64,000 bases of DNA, taken from Thiosulfatihalobacter marinus. GTDB lineage: Bacteria; Pseudomonadota; Alphaproteobacteria; Rhodobacterales; Rhodobacteraceae. Position numbers and translations under genes: made by a program. Below, in pieces: positions 1 to 9,277 of this stretch (position 1 is its first letter; each line of letters starts with the position of its first letter). The notes under the pieces are model-generated. The model searched no databases. It had not been told where the DNA came from and saw only the letters and a list, made by a program, of their open reading frames with translations. The stretch spans positions 62,001 to 126,000 of the forward strand of contig NZ_JAECRZ010000009.1 in NCBI RefSeq assembly GCF_016019955.1, given 5' to 3'.

Positions 1-469
1 GGATTTGCCGATGCCCAGCATATTGGGTTCCCGGCGCTTCCCGATGGGGTCGTGAAAAAATCTATTCTGCTGGTGGGTTTAGTCAAACGTGAACACCGCA
101 ATGCATCAATGTGGCAGCGGCGGAAGACGTGTTGCATGTGCAATCGGTTTCTGCATGAGCGAGAGCTGTACGGGCCAACGGCAGCAAGGTACGCGCCTCG
201 GTGCTTGTGATCAGACGCAGAGAAACAGCGGTTTGAAATCCAGTGAGATCAGTACGGGTGAATGCCCGGTTCGGTGAAATCTTCTGCATCGCCGAATTTT
301 TCGCGCTGCAAGGGCGAAGACTTTCTGCGCAAGCATTGGCGACACGGGCAAAAGGCGGCTGTGTCCCGCTCAGCTGACCTTGACATCGACAGCAGCGAAC
401 GACCGGTGATTGAGTAGCTCCGAGCACTTGGGCCGACACGAATGAATGCCAACGCTGTCTTTGTCGGCG
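1..469. other. Unassigned region, no convincing gene
   Basis: I find no gene I can support here. A plus-strand frame is open from the window edge to about 210 but shows no recognisable motif, and the short open frames on either strand lack a ribosome site or a familiar domain. It lies directly downstream of the secreted protein gene read on the minus strand. It could be decayed coding sequence, because frames are repeatedly interrupted, but that is inference only. Confidence 0.3.
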
Positions 470-1216
470 CTAGTAGTTCACCTGCTCAAAGCCGTAGTTC
501 CCTTCATAGTCACGCCAGTCGACGAAGACAGAACGGTGATAGATGCTGGGGCAATTCTGGCCCCAGCGTTCGAGGCCGATATGGGCGGAGGGTAGGGCGG
601 TTATGGAAGACCTCTGCCAGGCGAAGTCACCTTGCGTCCCATATGTGCCGAGGACCACGGTGGCGCTACGATTGCAGTCACCATCACGACCGGATTCGTG
701 TTGCCGCGCATACCGGACATCAAAGACGCGGATGGAACGTACGAAATTGAACTCAGGTCCGCTGATATCGATGTCCGCGCGATCTTGAATGAGCCGGAGG
801 GCCTGGTCGGCAGGAACGAAGTCACTAGGTGCTTCTGGAATGCGTCCAGCAGCCATAGTTGGATCAGCGGTATTGCGCGCTGGAAATGATTGTCGCGGTC
901 CAGTGCTGTTGTTCTGGAAGAACGCATCAAAGATGCGGTCTGCACTGTTTGCTGCCGGAACGGTCTCAAAGGACGCACCCATGGGACAGCGCCAGATTTG
1001 AAGCGGCGGTTCCACCGGCCAAGGGGTAATGCGTCGGATGAATTCGGCTCGAGCCCTGGCGCATGGTACGGAAGCAGGCCAGCCGCCAGACAAGCACAAG
1101 AGGATCGCGCAATCGATCGGGTATGTCTGCGCGCGGACGGGCATCGGCAGCGAAAGGCCTGTCACGGTTAAGGCAACTGCGACCGAGGGGAGGAGCTTCT
1201 TGAATAGATGGTGCAT
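470..1216 (-). CDS. Secreted hypothetical protein of roseobacter mobile-region type
   Basis: A 248-residue protein with a clear N-terminal signal peptide: Lys at residues 6-7, a hydrophobic run, then a small-residue cleavage site near VRAQ at about 28-30. It is therefore expected in the periplasm or outside the cell. The mature part begins with a Cys-containing segment (PIDCAILLCLSGGWP) and then RRITPWPVEPPLQIWRCPMG. I recall this arrangement from uncharacterised proteins near conjugation or plasmid genes in Rhodobacteraceae, but no biochemical role is known to me. It has at least five Cys residues, compatible with disulfides. It does not belong functionally to the catabolic genes that follow and may mark the edge of a mobile or accessory block. 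Confidence 0.6.
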   Translation of the reverse strand: MHHLFKKLLPSVAVALTVTGLSLPMPVRAQTYPIDCAILLCLSGGWPASVPCARARAEFIRRITPWPVEPPLQIWRCPMGASFETVPAANSADRIFDAFFQNNSTGPRQSFPARNTADPTMAAGRIPEAPSDFVPADQALRLIQDRADIDISGPEFNFVRSIRVFDVRYARQHESGRDGDCNRSATVVLGTYGTQGDFAWQRSSITALPSAHIGLERWGQNCPSIYHRSVFVDWRDYEGNYGFEQVNY

Positions 1217-1299
1217 ACTGAGGGCCCTCTGTGACAGGCTTCAGCATACATACGAAAATATACTATCGCAACACTAAGTATAACGGCGCATAATGAAGT

Positions 1300-2133
1300 T
1301 TATGTTAATTTCCAGGCCTCGCCATCTTGTACCACCCGCGACTCAGACAACAGCTTCTCCAGATGCGCCGCAACGTTTCGTTCTGCGGCCATTGCGATAT
1401 GTGGGTCGGTTTTCTGGTAGACGGAAGCGGCGATATTCTGGACCGAATCCGGGGTGTTTGAGAGGTGGGCGAGGATCTCCGCCTCGCGACGCATGCGGTT
1501 GGAAAGCAACCGTTTGACGTAAGGTTGCGGATCCCGGAGTATAGGTCCGTGCCCCGGAAAGTAGATCCTATCGTCGCGCTCAATCAGCCGCTGTAGCTGC
1601 GCGCAGTAGTCGTGCATGTTTCCGTCAGGGGGGCTGACGATCGAACTGTTCCAACTCATAACGTGGTCGCCCGTGAAGAGCACTCCGTCAGGTCTCGCGA
1701 AACAAAGGTGGTCGCTCGCGTGACCAGGTGTGTGCAGGACGGTAAGACCGGCAATGACCTGTCCGTCCTCCAGAAACCGGTCAGGTCGAAATGCATCGTC
1801 AGGGAATGCCCGTGAGGCATAAACAGGTGCGTCTGTCCGTGCTCGCAGGGCTGGGACGACTCCAAAATGATCAGAATGGTGGTGTGTGAGCAGAATCCCG
1901 GATGGTTTGGCCCCCAAATTTTTGATGATTGCCTCGAAATGTGTACTGTCTTCTGCTGGGCCGGGGTCGATTATGAACCGACCATCAGGCGTATCAATGA
2001 TGTAGCTATTTGTCCCGTGGTAGGTCATCTTTCCGGGATTGTTCGCGACGATCCTCAGAATTCCAGGGGCCAATTCGACTCCCTTCGCGCGGCAAGGCTC
2101 CGGCTCTGAGAAAAACATGCTGCTTCTTTTCAT
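1300..2133 (-). CDS. MBL-fold metallo-hydrolase
   Basis: A metallo-beta-lactamase-fold hydrolase of about 277 residues with the full metal-site series: THHHSDHFG, then GHASDH, GDHVM and PGHGP. These are the ligands of a dinuclear zinc (or iron) centre. The region after PGHGP (RRREAEILAHLSNTP...) resembles the winged-helix tail of the LACTB2-like subgroup, whose members hydrolyse phosphoesters or thioesters; the substrate here is unknown. I chose the ATG at 2133 because homologues begin near the FFSEPEP segment. An in-frame start at 2187 would add 18 residues with no obvious ribosome site. It follows bioY on the same strand after a gap of nearly 190 bases that contains an inverted repeat, so it may have its own promoter. 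Confidence 0.75.
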   Translation of the reverse strand: MKRSSMFFSEPEPCRAKGVELAPGILRIVANNPGKMTYHGTNSYIIDTPDGRFIIDPGPAEDSTHFEAIIKNLGAKPSGILLTHHHSDHFGVVPALRARTDAPVYASRAFPDDAFRPDRFLEDGQVIAGLTVLHTPGHASDHLCFARPDGVLFTGDHVMSWNSSIVSPPDGNMHDYCAQLQRLIERDDRIYFPGHGPILRDPQPYVKRLLSNRMRREAEILAHLSNTPDSVQNIAASVYQKTDPHIAMAAERNVAAHLEKLLSESRVVQDGEAWKLT

Positions 2134-2283
2134 TGTGTGCGACCAGGTATTGATTGCGAACAATTTGGTTCGCACAGTTTTGCGCATTGCTCTCGCATGG
2201 CGCCGGAAACCTCAGGCTGGCGTCCGGTGCCTGTCAAATCCGGCATCGGACCATTTCAACTTATATTGGACCAAGACCGTATG

Positions 2284-2308
2284 AGACTGAAACAGTCTGA
2301 TACAGTCT
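2284..2308. promoter_or_regulatory. Inverted repeat AGACTG-N3-CAGTCT plus a third arm
   Basis: AGACTG at 2284-2289 and CAGTCT at 2293-2298 form a perfect 6-bp-arm inverted repeat. CAGTCT recurs at 2303-2308 as a direct repeat spaced 10 bp (one helical turn). It lies between bioY and the metallo-hydrolase gene and could be an operator for the latter. It is unrelated to the CTAACANNTGTTAG motif found elsewhere in the window. Confidence 0.35.
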
Positions 2309-2319
2309 TGGGCTGGCAG

Positions 2320-2886
2320 TCACACAGCGCGGCGATTATGGTAAGCAGTATACAGAACTACAGCAATTGTCGCCTTCGTCAGATCCCCGAGAAGGAACGG
2401 GTAAAGACCGGCGTTCAGCAACTTTTCGCCATAGCCGACAAAGCCACCCAACCAGAACAGCCCTGCGCAATACATGAGTATCGAGCCCAAAAAGACCGCG
2501 ACAGATGCTCTGAATGAAGGCCAAAGTCCTTGCAGTGCTTGAACAACCCAACCGGCAGCCGCCGCTGCAAGTGCGAAGCCTATCAGGTATCCGCCTGTGG
2601 GACCCGCAATATACGCCAGTCCGGCCGGAGCCGGAGGCGTGCCTGCGAAGACCGGCAGGCCAAGCAGACCTTCAAAAAGGTATGTCACAACAACAAGACT
2701 ACTGCGCACCGGCCCCAGGAAAAGGCCCAGACCCAAGACAACCAGGGTCTGTGTAGACATAGGTACGGGGTAGAACGGCACCACGATTTTGGCGGATAGT
2801 GCCAAAAGAATTGTGCCGACGAGTATTATCGAGATTTCTCGGGTCAGTCTTGCGACTGATTGGCTTTGAGTGGTTTCCAGATTCAT
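2320..2886 (-). CDS. bioY: BioY biotin transporter S component
   Basis: A 188-residue integral membrane protein with about six hydrophobic segments, matching BioY, the substrate-binding subunit of the biotin ECF transporter. Visible family signatures include PFYPVPMSTQTLVVL near residues 36-50, FLGPVRS, and the GPTGGYLIGF motif near residue 95. BioY proteins can work with EcfA/EcfT partners or, in several proteobacteria, alone; no bioM or bioN is present here. The ATG at 2886 has AAGGACG upstream. It follows the acyl-CoA dehydrogenase stop by 47 bases, so it is probably the last or next-to-last gene of the biotin-carboxylase operon running from 9133. The placement suggests it supplies biotin for the three biotin-dependent carboxylases in this window. 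Confidence 0.9.
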   Translation of the reverse strand: MNLETTQSQSVARLTREISIILVGTILLALSAKIVVPFYPVPMSTQTLVVLGLGLFLGPVRSSLVVVTYLFEGLLGLPVFAGTPPAPAGLAYIAGPTGGYLIGFALAAAAAGWVVQALQGLWPSFRASVAVFLGSILMYCAGLFWLGGFVGYGEKLLNAGLYPFLLGDLTKATIAVVLYTAYHNRRAV

Positions 2887-2933
2887 CTTTTTCGTCCTTG
2901 TTTCTGAAGATTGTTATTTTTGGGATAGTAAGC

Positions 2934-4100
2934 TCACATGCGCTTGGCGACTTCTTCCAACATGACTTCGCTCGCCCCGCCGCCGATGGCCTGCACACGG
3001 GCATCGCGTGACATGCGTTCCACCGGTGTTTCGCGCATATAACCCATGCCGCCGTGAAACTGGACGCAGTCATAAAGCACGCTGTTCACCAGTTCGCCGC
3101 AATAGGCTTTGACCATTGAGACCTCTTTCACGCAGTCACCGCCCGCGGCATCCAGACCGGCGGCGTGATAGACCAGCTGACGTCCTGCCGCGATCCGCGT
3201 CTGACAGTCGGCCAGCCGTTGGCGCACGGCCTGCTTGTCCCACAGAACGCCGCCAAAGGCCCTGCGCTGCTTGACGTAATCCACGGTCATGTCCAGCGCG
3301 GTTTGCGCTTCGGCACAGGCCATCGCACCCAGGACGATGCGTTCGTTCTGGAAGTTCTTCATCACCGAATAGAAGCCGCGGTTGACCTCGCCCAGAACGT
3401 TTTCGGCCGGGATGCGGACATCTTCGAAGATCAGTTCGGCAGTGTCCGAGCACAGCCAGCCGGTCTTGTTCAACGCCCGTCCGACCGAAAAGCCCGGCGT
3501 GCCTTTTTCGACCGCAAACATGGTGATCCCGCGCGACCCCTTGGCATCGGGATCGGTCTTGGCGCCGACAAAGTAGAGATCGCCATGCACGCCGTTGGTG
3601 ATGAACATCTTGGTGCCGTTCAGCACCCAATCCGACCCGTCCCGCACCGCGCGGGTGCGCATGCCGGCCACGTCCGAGCCCGCGCCCGGCTCGGTCACGG
3701 CGACGGCGGTGATCATTTCGCCAGAGGTGATCGACGGCATCCACCGCGCCTTCTGTTCGGGCGTGCCGGCGTTTTCCAGATGCGGCGAGGCCATGTCGGT
3801 GTGGACCAGAACCGTGGCCGAGAATCCGCCGAAGGTGGATCGCCCGACCTCTTCGGCCAAAACCACGCTGGACATCACGTCCAGCCCCGCGCCGCCATAC
3901 TGTTCGTCATAGCGCATCCCCAGAACGCCGAGATCACCCATCCGGCGCAGCACGTCGCGGGGCACCATGCCCTCCTCCTCCCAGGGCTCGGCCTTGGCGG
4001 TCACCTCGGTTTCGATGAACCGGCGCAGCTGGTCGCGGATCAAGTTGAGGTCTTCGTTGAACGGGCCGGAGGCCGCGGTGATGTTGTCTTGTCTGGTCAT
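2934..4100 (-). CDS. Acyl-CoA dehydrogenase, isovaleryl/citronellyl-type
   Basis: A 388-residue FAD acyl-CoA dehydrogenase that should make the alpha,beta double bond in a branched acyl-CoA and pass electrons to ETF. FAD/substrate signatures are TEPGAGSD (about 136-143) and FITNG (166-170), with the C-terminal QFHGGMGYMRE. The usual C-terminal catalytic Glu (YEGT) is replaced by GGGAS. A Glu in NERIV at residue 253 sits where isovaleryl-CoA dehydrogenase has its base, so an IVD/LiuA/AtuD-like enzyme is likely. The start at 4100 overlaps the biotin carboxylase stop (ATGA). Its operon partners (carboxylase, LiuC/AtuE hydratase) suggest it makes the 3-methylcrotonyl- or geranyl-type substrate of that carboxylase. 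Confidence 0.85.
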   Translation of the reverse strand: MTRQDNITAASGPFNEDLNLIRDQLRRFIETEVTAKAEPWEEEGMVPRDVLRRMGDLGVLGMRYDEQYGGAGLDVMSSVVLAEEVGRSTFGGFSATVLVHTDMASPHLENAGTPEQKARWMPSITSGEMITAVAVTEPGAGSDVAGMRTRAVRDGSDWVLNGTKMFITNGVHGDLYFVGAKTDPDAKGSRGITMFAVEKGTPGFSVGRALNKTGWLCSDTAELIFEDVRIPAENVLGEVNRGFYSVMKNFQNERIVLGAMACAEAQTALDMTVDYVKQRRAFGGVLWDKQAVRQRLADCQTRIAAGRQLVYHAAGLDAAGGDCVKEVSMVKAYCGELVNSVLYDCVQFHGGMGYMRETPVERMSRDARVQAIGGGASEVMLEEVAKRM

Positions 4101-6100
4101 GTGTTTTCCTCTGGATCGAGTTTGATAAGTGGGGCGTGCCCGGCAACCGTGTCGCCCGGTGCACAATAGATTTCCGTCACTACGCCCGCGACCGGCGCGG
4201 GCAGGCTTTGCAACAGCTTCATGGCCTCAAGCACCACAAGCGTGTCACCGGCTTTAACGCGGTCGCCGCGTGCGACACGCACCTCGGCAACGGCGCCGGG
4301 CATGGGTGCGGACAACAGGTCAGCGACGCCAGACCCGCCGGTGGCACGTTGCAGATGCTGGTCTTCCAGCGTGCGCAGGTCTGTCGCGGTCATTCCGGCA
4401 GGGGTTTGCAGGTGCACCCGCCAGTGACCCGGCGCGCGCGAGACATAGGCGGTGCGCGAAAACGGAACCCCGTCGATGCGTCCGCTCAGACGGCATCCTG
4501 TTAAGGCGGCACTCTCGACCGCGATGGTCTGGCCGTCCAGTTGTACGGCTGTCAACACCGACCCGGAGCCGTTTACGCGGATCGGGTCGTCTTTGGTCGT
4601 CTCCCAATAGGATGTTGCACCGGGCCACCCCGCAGGGGCCGTGAGCCGCCATGACCCCAGGCTTTCCCAGGGCGACGCGCCCGCCGGGGCGAGATGCAGA
4701 TGCAGCGCCATCGCGGCAAGGGCCATGTCCCGGGGATCAGCGGACGGTTCAGTCCAGCCGCCTGGAAACATCTCGGGCAGGCCTGAGGTATGGTGCCGGA
4801 ACGCCTCAAAATCCGGGTGTGTCAGCAACGCGCGCTGATAGGCCAGGTTCAGACCGACGCCACCGACTGCAAAGGCATCCATTGCGACAACCGCCCGGCG
4901 GATCGCACCGGCCCGATCCGGCGCGTGGACGATCAGCTTGGCAATCATCGAATCGTAATGGTGGCTGACGACCGAGCCTGCCTCGACCCCGGTATCGAGC
5001 CGCACGCCGGCGGGCGGAGCCCAAAGGCTGATCTCGCCCGTTTCGGGGCGGAAATTCTCGGCCGGGTTTTCGGCGGCGATGCGGATTTCAATGGCGTGCC
5101 CGTCAAACTGCACATCGCCTTGCGTCAGCGCCAGCGGCTCGCCCCGCGCGATGCGCAACTGCCATTCGACCAGATCGATGCCGGTGATCGCCTCGGTCAC
5201 GGGGTGTTCCACCTGCAACCGGGTATTCATTTCCAGAAAGTAGTATTCACCGCGCCCGGGGTCATAGAGGTATTCCACCGTCCCGGCGGAGCGATAGCCG
5301 ATCGCCTGCGCCAACCGCACCGCTGCCGCACGCATGCGGTCGCGCACAGCCTCGGGAAGATCGGCGGCGGGGGCTTCTTCGATCAGCTTTTGGTGGTTGC
5401 GTTGCAGCGAACAATCGCGGTCGCCCAGATGCAGCACGGTGCCGTGAGTGTCGCCCAGAACCTGCACTTCGACGTGGCGGGCACGGGGTGCATAGCGTTC
5501 GAGGAACACCGCCGGATCGTCGAAGGCGCTCTGCGCTTCGGCCCGGGCAGATGCAATCGCTTCGGGTGCGTCGCCCGGATCGGAGACCAGCCGCATCCCG
5601 CGTCCGCCGCCGCCGGCGCTGGCCTTGACCAGAAAGGGGGTGCCTAGCGCCTCGGCCTCTTGCAGCAGGCGCGCGTCGGACTGATCCTCGCCTCGATAGC
5701 CGGGCAGGACGGGCACGCCTGCGGCTTCGGCGGCAGCCTTGGCCTCGATCTTGGAGCCCATCCGCGCGATAGCGTCGGGTTCCGGCCCGATGAACACAAG
5801 GCCCGCCGCCTCGACCGCCGCCGCGAAACCGGCATTCTCAGACAGAAAACCATAGCCCGGGTGCACCGCACACGCGCCCGTCGCCCGCGCGGCCTCAAGG
5901 ATGGCCTCGACGTTCAAATAACTGTCCGACGGGGCGGCCCCACCGATGCAGACGGCATGATCGGCCTCGGCCACGAAGGGCGCGTCGCGGTCCGCGTCCG
6001 AAAACACCGCTACGTTTTCCAGCCCCAGTTTGCGGCACCCGCGCTGGATGCGCCGGGCAATCTCGCCCCGGTTGGCGATCAGAACGCGGGTGAAGCTCAT
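4097..6100 (-). CDS. Acyl-CoA carboxylase biotin carboxylase/BCCP subunit
   Basis: A 667-residue alpha subunit of a methylcrotonyl/geranyl-CoA-type carboxylase. It opens with the biotin carboxylase signature LIANRGEIA and the HPGYGFLSENA motif, has the glycine-rich ATP loop SAGGGGRGM and FLEMNTRLQVEHPVTE, and ends with a biotinyl domain carrying AMKL with biotin-accepting Lys near residue 628. The wording around it (EAMKLLQSL) departs slightly from the common EAMKME. It carboxylates biotin with ATP and bicarbonate, and the beta subunit at 6901-8499 transfers the carboxyl to the acyl-CoA. ATGA overlaps link it to the upstream hydratase (6100) and downstream dehydrogenase. An in-frame ATG at 6112 is possible but less well spaced. 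Confidence 0.9.
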   Translation of the reverse strand: MSFTRVLIANRGEIARRIQRGCRKLGLENVAVFSDADRDAPFVAEADHAVCIGGAAPSDSYLNVEAILEAARATGACAVHPGYGFLSENAGFAAAVEAAGLVFIGPEPDAIARMGSKIEAKAAAEAAGVPVLPGYRGEDQSDARLLQEAEALGTPFLVKASAGGGGRGMRLVSDPGDAPEAIASARAEAQSAFDDPAVFLERYAPRARHVEVQVLGDTHGTVLHLGDRDCSLQRNHQKLIEEAPAADLPEAVRDRMRAAAVRLAQAIGYRSAGTVEYLYDPGRGEYYFLEMNTRLQVEHPVTEAITGIDLVEWQLRIARGEPLALTQGDVQFDGHAIEIRIAAENPAENFRPETGEISLWAPPAGVRLDTGVEAGSVVSHHYDSMIAKLIVHAPDRAGAIRRAVVAMDAFAVGGVGLNLAYQRALLTHPDFEAFRHHTSGLPEMFPGGWTEPSADPRDMALAAMALHLHLAPAGASPWESLGSWRLTAPAGWPGATSYWETTKDDPIRVNGSGSVLTAVQLDGQTIAVESAALTGCRLSGRIDGVPFSRTAYVSRAPGHWRVHLQTPAGMTATDLRTLEDQHLQRATGGSGVADLLSAPMPGAVAEVRVARGDRVKAGDTLVVLEAMKLLQSLPAPVAGVVTEIYCAPGDTVAGHAPLIKLDPEENT

Positions 6101-6891
6101 TTCACCCGCCATGACGGAACGCCCTTGTTGATGAAACTGTTGATGCCTTCGATACCTTCCTCAGTCTCCCACGCATCGGCCAGCCGGTCGGCGGTGTAGA
6201 TCATGTTGGTCTCCAGATCGTGGGACGCGACATAGGCGATCAGCGCCTTGGTATCGGCCACGGCACCCGGCGCGGCCTGAAGGTGATCATGCACCACCCG
6301 GTTCACCGTGGCGTCCAGGTCGCCCGGCGCGACAACCTCGGTCAACAGACCGATCCGCTCGGCGCGGGCCGTGTCGAACAACGCCCCCGACAGCATGGTT
6401 TCACGCGAATGCACCTTGCCGATGCGGGCCACCACATAAGGCGATATATTCGCGGGCAGAAGGCCCAGTTTTACCTCGGTCAGACCGAAGCGCGCGCCTT
6501 CGGCGCCGATGGTGTAGTCGCAGACGGAGATCATGCCGACACCGCCACCGTAAGCCGGGCCGTTGATCCTCCCGATCAAGGGTTTGGGCAGCGTGTCAAG
6601 ACGGCGCAACAGCCGCGCCAGCGTGGCGCTTTGTGCGACCCTTTCACTACGGGTTTTCTCGACATTAGAGGCGAACCAGTTGAAATCGCCGCCCGCGCAG
6701 AAGCTCTTGCCCGCGCCGGTCAGGACCACAATACGCACATCGTCATCTGCAGCCAGCTTTTCGGCGGCATCGTATAGCTCTGCGATCAATTCGCCATTCA
6801 GCGCATTGTGTTTGTCGGGGCGGTTGAGCGTCAGCGTGGCGACGCCACGCGCATCGGTTTCGATAAGGATCGTGTTGTAGGTATTGGTCAA
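6097..6891 (-). CDS. Methylglutaconyl-CoA-type hydratase (LiuC/AtuE-like)
   Basis: A 264-residue crotonase-fold protein. The oxyanion-hole segments FCAGGD (about 66-71) and GPAYGGGVG are present. The second catalytic Glu is kept in LTEVKLGLLPA. The wording ISPYVV directly after is typical of LiuC and AtuE, the hydratases for 3-methylglutaconyl-CoA and isohexenylglutaconyl-CoA. The first crotonase Glu position is Gly-rich, as in that subgroup. It is sandwiched between the two carboxylase subunits (9 bases after the beta subunit, ATGA overlap with alpha), as in liu and atu operons. It should hydrate the carboxylation product to a tertiary 3-hydroxyacyl-CoA ready for lyase cleavage. Confidence 0.85.
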   Translation of the reverse strand: MTNTYNTILIETDARGVATLTLNRPDKHNALNGELIAELYDAAEKLAADDDVRIVVLTGAGKSFCAGGDFNWFASNVEKTRSERVAQSATLARLLRRLDTLPKPLIGRINGPAYGGGVGMISVCDYTIGAEGARFGLTEVKLGLLPANISPYVVARIGKVHSRETMLSGALFDTARAERIGLLTEVVAPGDLDATVNRVVHDHLQAAPGAVADTKALIAYVASHDLETNMIYTADRLADAWETEEGIEGINSFINKGVPSWRVK

Positions 6892-6900
6892 CTTGAAGCC

Positions 6901-8499
6901 TCACATTCTGAATACAGGCGTATGGCGACCGGCTTCGGGCACCGATGTCACGATGGCCAGACACAGGCCAAGGATATCGCGGGTTTGCGCGGGTTCGATC
7001 AGCCCGTCATCCCAAAGCCGCGAGGTGGCATAATAGGGATCGGACTGTTCACCGTACTGGGCCCGAACCTGCTCCTCGATCAGCTTCATGTCGGCCTCCA
7101 TCTTGCCCGGGTCGCCCCCTTTCTGGCGGCGCAGTTCCAGCATCACATTTGTGGCGATGTCGGCAGACATGGTGGCCAGTTCCGCCGTGGGCCAGGCAAA
7201 GAGAAAATTCGGGGCGAAACCACGTCCGCACATGCCGTAGTTGCCTGCCCCGTATGAGCCGCCCAAGAGGACCGACAGGCGCGGCACCTTGGCAACCGAC
7301 ATGGCATAGACCAGCTTGGCGCTGTCTTTGGCAATGCCGCCGCGCTCGGCTTCGGTGCCGACCATGAAGCCCGAGATGTTGTGGAGGAACAAAAGCGGGA
7401 TGTTGCGTTGATCGCACATCGACACGAATTGCGCGCCCTTGAGCGAACTGTCGGACACAAGCGCCCCATTATTTGCGAGAATGCCCACTCGATAGCCGTG
7501 AATCCGCGCGGTGCCGCAGACCAGCGTCTCACCCCATCCGGGCTTGAATTCGCGGAATTCGCCGGCGTCGATCATGCGCAGCAGAACCTCGCGCATGTCA
7601 TAGGGCTGTTTGCGATCGGCGCTGATGACGCCAAGCAGTTCCTCTGGGTTGCGCGCCGGCGGCGCGCAGGTTGCATCGGGACCCATCGGGCGCGACAGGC
7701 CCAGTTCGGATACGATGTCGCGCATCAGAGCAAGCGCATGATACTCGTCCTCGGCCAGATGGTCAGACACACCGGAGACGCGCGAATGCATCTCGGCCCC
7801 CCCCAATGTTTCTCCATCAACCTCTTCGTTGATCGCCACCTTGACGATCGAGGGGCCGCCCAGATGGATGCGTGCGTTGCCGCGTACCATGATGACTTCG
7901 TCCGACAGGGCCGGGATATAGGCCCCACCGGCCGTGCAGCCTCCAAAGACCGCCGAGATCTGCGGCAGGCCGCTCGCGGACATGTTGGTTTGACGATAAA
8001 AGGAATTGCCGAAATGGCGGGCATCGGGGAAAACCCGGTCCTGCTCTGGCAGATAGGCACCGCCGCAATCCACCAGATAGAGGCAGGGCAGCCGGTTCTC
8101 GGCTGCGATTTCCTGGGCGCGGATGTGTTTCTGCACGGTTTCGTGATAGAAAGACCCACCCTTCACTGTCGCATCGTTGGCGATCACAACGCAGGGCAGC
8201 CCGTGGACGATCCCGATACCGGTCACGATCCCCGCACCGGGCACCTCGCCCCCGTATTGACCGTAGGCGGCAAGCGACGACAGCTCAAGAAACGCAGTGC
8301 CCGGATCCACCAGCAGGTCGATCCGTTCGCGGACCAACAGCTTGCCGCGCTTGCGATGCCGCGCGACCATATCGGGGCGGCCGCCAGCCGTTGCTTCGGC
8401 GATCCGCGCACGCAGCGTTTCGACGCGCTCGCTTTGTGCGGCGTGGTTGCGGGTGTAGGTCTCTGATGCGGTCAGCACCGCTGTTTCAAGACGTGCCAT
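6901..8499 (-). CDS. Acyl-CoA carboxylase beta (carboxyltransferase) subunit, MCC/GCC-type
   Basis: A 532-residue carboxyltransferase with both crotonase-like halves. The biotin/CoA-site motif CTAGGAYIPA is in the N-half and GSYGAGNYGMCGRGF in the C-half, and the sequence ends in the typical VFRM. The NDATVKGGS motif and overall order fit 3-methylcrotonyl-CoA or geranyl-CoA carboxylase rather than propionyl-CoA carboxylase. I set the start at 8499 (MARLET), five bases after the TetR stop, because the longer frame runs back into the tetR gene. With the alpha subunit it gamma-carboxylates a 3-methyl-2-enoyl-CoA. Whether the substrate is the short C5 or longer isoprenoid chain cannot be decided by eye. 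Confidence 0.88.
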   Translation of the reverse strand: MARLETAVLTASETYTRNHAAQSERVETLRARIAEATAGGRPDMVARHRKRGKLLVRERIDLLVDPGTAFLELSSLAAYGQYGGEVPGAGIVTGIGIVHGLPCVVIANDATVKGGSFYHETVQKHIRAQEIAAENRLPCLYLVDCGGAYLPEQDRVFPDARHFGNSFYRQTNMSASGLPQISAVFGGCTAGGAYIPALSDEVIMVRGNARIHLGGPSIVKVAINEEVDGETLGGAEMHSRVSGVSDHLAEDEYHALALMRDIVSELGLSRPMGPDATCAPPARNPEELLGVISADRKQPYDMREVLLRMIDAGEFREFKPGWGETLVCGTARIHGYRVGILANNGALVSDSSLKGAQFVSMCDQRNIPLLFLHNISGFMVGTEAERGGIAKDSAKLVYAMSVAKVPRLSVLLGGSYGAGNYGMCGRGFAPNFLFAWPTAELATMSADIATNVMLELRRQKGGDPGKMEADMKLIEEQVRAQYGEQSDPYYATSRLWDDGLIEPAQTRDILGLCLAIVTSVPEAGRHTPVFRM

Positions 8500-8503
8500 G
8501 AAG

Positions 8504-9133
8504 TCAGGTATCCTGTCTTTGGAGTATCCCGTTGAGGAACACATCGGCATAGGTGCGTGACAACGCATCGGCGCTACCGCGGTCCGGGTCGAACCAATCG
8601 AGCGTGGCGTTCAATGTACCGATCAGCATCAGGCGCAGGCGACGGATATCGACGTCTTGCTTCAGCGTGCCATCTTTCTTAAGCTGGGACAGAAGACTGT
8701 CCCACTCTGCCTCATAGGCCCTGCGCGTGGGCAAGTTGGCATCCCGGACGGATTGCGGCACCTGCCCGAAAATACGCACATTCGCCGATGTATAATCGCT
8801 CACATCAATAAGCGCGCGCAGATGCGCCCGGATCGCGGCGCGCAGTACCGTTTCGCCGTCGGCATCGGCCCGCAGGTCGGTGACGGCGTCTCTCATGCTC
8901 TCGTGAACGACTCGAATCCCTGCATCAAGAACGGCCGCGACGATCTCGTCCTTGGAACCGAAATGATAATATATGCTACCCGCCTTGATCCCGGCGGCCT
9001 CGGCAATTTTTCGGAGCGAAACGGACCCGTAGCCTTGTTCGCGGAAAAGCCGCGCGGCAATGTCCAGCACCCCATCCCGTCCAACCGCGCTGCGCGATGT
9101 CTCGTTGATTTTGATTGCCGTGTTTTGTGCCAT
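8504..9133 (-). CDS. TetR-family repressor of the carboxylase operon
   Basis: A 209-residue TetR regulator. The N-terminal helix-turn-helix ends in the recognition helix segment KAGSIYYHFGSKDEIV (about 51-66). The C-terminal ligand domain contains YTSANVR, which recurs as FTSANIR in both halves of the double TetR at 23636-25000. This points to a shared ligand class, presumably acyl-CoAs. It is the first gene of a minus-strand operon, and an operator-like palindrome (9161-9174) lies 28 bases upstream of its start, so autorepression is likely. Confidence 0.88.
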   Translation of the reverse strand: MAQNTAIKINETSRSAVGRDGVLDIAARLFREQGYGSVSLRKIAEAAGIKAGSIYYHFGSKDEIVAAVLDAGIRVVHESMRDAVTDLRADADGETVLRAAIRAHLRALIDVSDYTSANVRIFGQVPQSVRDANLPTRRAYEAEWDSLLSQLKKDGTLKQDVDIRRLRLMLIGTLNATLDWFDPDRGSADALSRTYADVFLNGILQRQDT

Positions 9134-9160
9134 ATACTTTCGTATCGCCCCAACGCCTAA

Positions 9161-9174
9161 CTAACGCCTGTTAG
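9161..9174. promoter_or_regulatory. TetR operator copy 1 (CTAACGCCTGTTAG)
   Basis: A palindrome with CTAAC and GTTAG arms around a 4-bp centre, matching the window-wide motif CTAACANNTGTTAG except for G at position 6. A further CTAAC at 9157-9161 overlaps it, giving a possible second register. It lies directly upstream of the tetR start at 9133, where a repressor would block the promoter of the 9.1-2.3 kb operon. Confidence 0.7.
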
Positions 9175-9277
9175 GTTAATAACGCAAATGAGTAAATCGT
9201 CGTGATCGTGCCAGACTAGAGTTTGCGGAAAATTCCGCATTGGCGACCGCCAAGAGGCCGCCCAGACATTAATGTGC

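Noticed and set aside
83-452. Short open frames near the left end as genes
   Set aside because: They overlap each other on both strands, lack ribosome sites and match no family I recognise.
2320-9133. Calling this the standard liu leucine operon
   Set aside because: Gene content is similar, but no HMG-CoA lyase is adjacent and BioY and this TetR are extra; geranyl-type substrates cannot be excluded, so no liu symbols were given.
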